Source: an uncultured Bacilli bacterium (GTDB taxonomy: Bacteria > Bacillota_I > Bacilli_A > RF39 > UBA660). Taken from it: DNA of 6,913 nt. Numbering within the stretch: the first letter of the stretch is position 1; every line of letters begins with the position of its first letter. Below are positions 5,411 through 6,913 of the stretch, piece after piece. The DNA lies in assembly GCA_944363695.1 (NCBI GenBank), contig CALVUW010000061.1:1-6913 (forward strand), in the 5' to 3' direction. The notes beneath the pieces are model-generated. The model was not told the origin of the DNA. It made no database searches and saw nothing but the letters and a program-made list of their open reading frames with translations. Made by a program: the position numbers and the translations under genes.

Positions 5411-6517
5411 ATGGAAAAAGTTGTAATTGGAATGAGCGGTGGAGTAGATTCTTCCGTTGCGGCCATTCTATTAAAAGAGCAGGGCTATGAAGTAATCGGT
5501 TTATTCATGCGTAATTGGGATAGTTCTATTAATCAAGATATCTTAGGTAATCCTACCCTAGATCAGGCGATCTGTCCACAAGAACAAGATTATAATGATG
5601 CTTTAGCAGTTTGTCAAAAGATTGGCATTCCACTTCATCGAGTGGATTTTATTAAAGAATATTGGGACGATGTGTTTACTTATTTTTTAGAGGAATTAAA
5701 GAAAGGAAGAACGCCTAATCCTGATATTATGTGCAATAAATATATTAAGTTTGATCGTTTTGTGAAAGAAGCCAAACGCTTAGGGGCTACTTATATTGCA
5801 ACTGGTCATTATGCAAAAATGGAAAACGGCCGTTTAATGCGTAGTTTTGATCAAAACAAAGATCAGACCTATTTTTTATCACAATTATCAAAAGAACAAT
5901 TAGCCAATGTATTATTCCCTTTAGGAGATATAACCAAAGAACAGGTTCGTAATATTGCTAAACAATATGATCTAGTAACAGCGACAAAGAAAGATTCTAC
6001 TGGTATTTGTTTTATTGGCGAACGTAATTTTAAAAATTTCTTAAAGAACTATTTACCAAGTATTAAAGGGAAAATCGTTAATATAGAAACTAATGAAGTA
6101 TTAGGAGAACATATTGGACTAATGTATTATACCATTGGACAACGTAAAGGACTACATGTAGGTGGTACAGAAGATAAATTATTCGTAGTAGGTAAGAATC
6201 TACAAGATAATATCCTATATGTAGCAGAAGGGGAGGATAATCTCTATTTATACTCTGATGCTGCTATTATTGAATCTGTTAATTTTAATTGTGAGGATAG
6301 ACCTATTCACTGTACAGCAAAATTTAGATACCGTGCACCCGATTATCCTGTTACATTAACGTATTTGGAAGATGGTAATATTTTAGTAGAATATGAGCCA
6401 ATTAAAGCCGTAACACCAGGACAAGCTTGTGTATTTTATCAAGATCAATATTGCCTAGGTGGTGGAATTATTAAAGAAGTAAGAAAAAACAAAGAAAAAT
6501 TGTGGTATTTACTATAA
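5411..6517 (+). CDS. mnmA: tRNA-specific 2-thiouridylase MnmA
   Basis: MnmA uses ATP and a protein-bound persulfide to thiolate uridine 34 in the wobble position of tRNAs for Lys, Glu and Gln. The 368-residue chain shows the PP-loop SGGVDSS (residues 9-15), the NPDIMCNKYIKF motif with the first catalytic Cys108, GHYAKM (132-137), and DSTGICFIGER with the second catalytic Cys200. The spacing of the two cysteines matches E. coli (about 102 and 199). The C-terminal beta-barrel ends near GGGIIKEV. Between NWD (35-37) and the DYNDALAVC helix is an extended insertion with NQDILGNP and ICPQEQDY, which resembles Mollicutes-type homologues rather than Bacillus. The start at 5411 follows GGTGAT (5401-5406) and gives the family's normal MEKVVIGMSGG beginning; the ATG at 5396 lies inside the promoter region. 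Confidence 0.97.
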   Translation: MEKVVIGMSGGVDSSVAAILLKEQGYEVIGLFMRNWDSSINQDILGNPTLDQAICPQEQDYNDALAVCQKIGIPLHRVDFIKEYWDDVFTYFLEELKKGRTPNPDIMCNKYIKFDRFVKEAKRLGATYIATGHYAKMENGRLMRSFDQNKDQTYFLSQLSKEQLANVLFPLGDITKEQVRNIAKQYDLVTATKKDSTGICFIGERNFKNFLKNYLPSIKGKIVNIETNEVLGEHIGLMYYTIGQRKGLHVGGTEDKLFVVGKNLQDNILYVAEGEDNLYLYSDAAIIESVNFNCEDRPIHCTAKFRYRAPDYPVTLTYLEDGNILVEYEPIKAVTPGQACVFYQDQYCLGGGIIKEVRKNKEKLWYLL

Positions 6518-6532
6518 AGTTGACCAAAATAT

Positions 6533-6562
6533 GTCAAGCATTTTACAGGAAATTTGCTTGAC
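6533..6562. repeat. 8-bp inverted repeat overlapping the -35 of the HTH gene
   Basis: GTCAAGCA (6533-6540) and TGCTTGAC (6555-6562) are perfect inverted copies 14 bases apart. The right arm contains most of the -35 TTGACT. A further TTGAC (6520-6524) forms a second, shorter inverted pair with GTCAA (6533-6537). No T-run follows, so it is not a standard terminator for mnmA. The position fits an operator, possibly bound by the downstream regulator itself. Confidence 0.55.
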
Positions 6563-6585
6563 TATTTACGTAAAACTGATACAAT
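6558..6585 (+). promoter_or_regulatory. strong sigma-A promoter of the HTH gene
   Basis: TTGACT (6558-6563), a 16-base spacer, and TACAAT (6580-6585) preceded by TGA (extended -10) make a near-consensus promoter. Transcription would start near 6592, at the AGGAGG ribosome binding site. Confidence 0.85.
6565..6574. promoter_or_regulatory. 10-bp palindrome in the promoter spacer, candidate operator
   Basis: TTTACGTAAA is a perfect palindrome lying between the -35 and -10 of the HTH gene, a typical place for a repressor site. Short AT-rich palindromes also arise by chance. Confidence 0.4.
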
Positions 6586-6604
6586 GATAATAGGAGGATG
6601 AATG

Positions 6605-6913
6605 ATGGAAAACTTAAACGATTTATTAATGGAACTTGGTATCTCAAAAGTCAGATTGGCCAAATATTTGGGTGTTTCTAGACAAATGCTTTATAATTAT
6701 TTAGCCATGAATTCTCTTAGTGAATGGCCTAAGGAAAAAGCAGCAAAATTACTTACGTTGCTTAATATAGATAACGAAGAAAAAATAAAAGATATTGCCG
6801 TAGATGGTGATTATATTATCGAAGTAGAAACTAGATTAAATGAAGGAGTAAGAGACTCATCTAATCGCGAAGTACTTGCTGATCTCAAAGGATTTAATAA
6901 AAAAGAACAAGAG
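6605..6913 (+). CDS. helix-turn-helix (XRE-like) regulator, 3' end outside window
   Basis: The frame is open to the last base, giving 103 visible residues without a stop. The N-terminal region (about residues 12-36) contains ISKVRLAKYLGVSRQMLYNY, a clear helix-turn-helix of the XRE/Cro type, with GVSRQMLYNYL as the turn and recognition helix. Residues after about 65 are charged and mostly helical, with no membrane segment visible, and no second domain can be named because the gene is cut. ATG 6605 is 7 bases from the strong AGGAGG (6592-6597); the ATG at 6602 is in the same frame but only 4 bases from it. A very good promoter with inverted repeats precedes the gene, which suggests autoregulation. 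The target genes are unknown. It lies 87 bases after mnmA and is an independent transcription unit. Confidence 0.85.
   Translation, partial: MENLNDLLMELGISKVRLAKYLGVSRQMLYNYLAMNSLSEWPKEKAAKLLTLLNIDNEEKIKDIAVDGDYIIEVETRLNEGVRDSSNREVLADLKGFNKKEQE

Noticed and set aside
6533..6562. Inverted repeat after mnmA as a Rho-independent terminator
   Set aside because: The stem is only 8 bp with a 14-base loop and no T-run follows; its overlap with a strong -35 fits an operator better.
1..6913. Mobile elements, CRISPR arrays, tRNA or rRNA genes, riboswitches
   Set aside because: I saw no transposase, regularly spaced repeats, cloverleaf or leader long enough for a riboswitch; the longest gap between genes is about 110 bases.

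Overview
The window is AT-rich, tightly packed bacterial DNA from a low-GC Gram-positive organism (Bacillota, Bacilli-like). Three things point there: strong AGGAGG/AGGTGA ribosome binding sites, a nusB-xseA-xseB cluster, and two proteins of endospore-forming lineages (a SpoIVB-type S55 protease and SpoIIM). All tryptophans are TGG and no CDS has an in-frame TGA, so the standard bacterial code is used rather than the Mycoplasma code. The MnmA protein carries an insertion that, from memory, resembles Mollicutes/Erysipelotrichia homologues. I infer a spore-forming or formerly spore-forming relative of that branch, but cannot name the species.

Layout. Positions 2-1192 hold the C-terminal half of MutS (mismatch repair), cut by the window edge. 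Positions 1222-3111 are a compact + strand operon, nusB-xseA-xseB (transcription antitermination plus both subunits of exonuclease VII), with an 8-nt overlap and then an 8-nt gap. It ends at a hairpin terminator (3111-3140) shared with the convergent SpoIVB-like gene on the - strand (3123-4145). From about 4146 to 4755 there is a block of short genes and divergent promoters: an unrecognised 100-aa protein (4257-4559, +) and a 30-aa single-membrane-segment miniprotein (4561-4653, -) whose stop codons are one base apart. Then come spoIIM (4756-5373, +) and mnmA (5411-6517, + ; tRNA 2-thiouridine synthesis). The right edge holds the start of a helix-turn-helix regulator (6605 onward) behind a very good promoter embedded in inverted repeats.

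How the genes relate. The left part is housekeeping DNA repair and recombination. The middle carries two sporulation-type membrane or exported proteins in separate transcription units: the SpoIVB-type protease normally signals across the forespore membrane, and SpoIIM normally takes part in engulfment. The right part is tRNA modification followed by a possibly self-regulating transcription factor. A recurring trait is very short predicted 5' leaders: in at least five transcription units the -10 element lies only about 5-11 bases before the Shine-Dalgarno.

Nothing here is a clearly new multi-gene system. The best candidates for undescribed biology are the 30-aa membrane miniprotein, the 100-aa unknown gene, and the repeat-rich promoter of the HTH gene.
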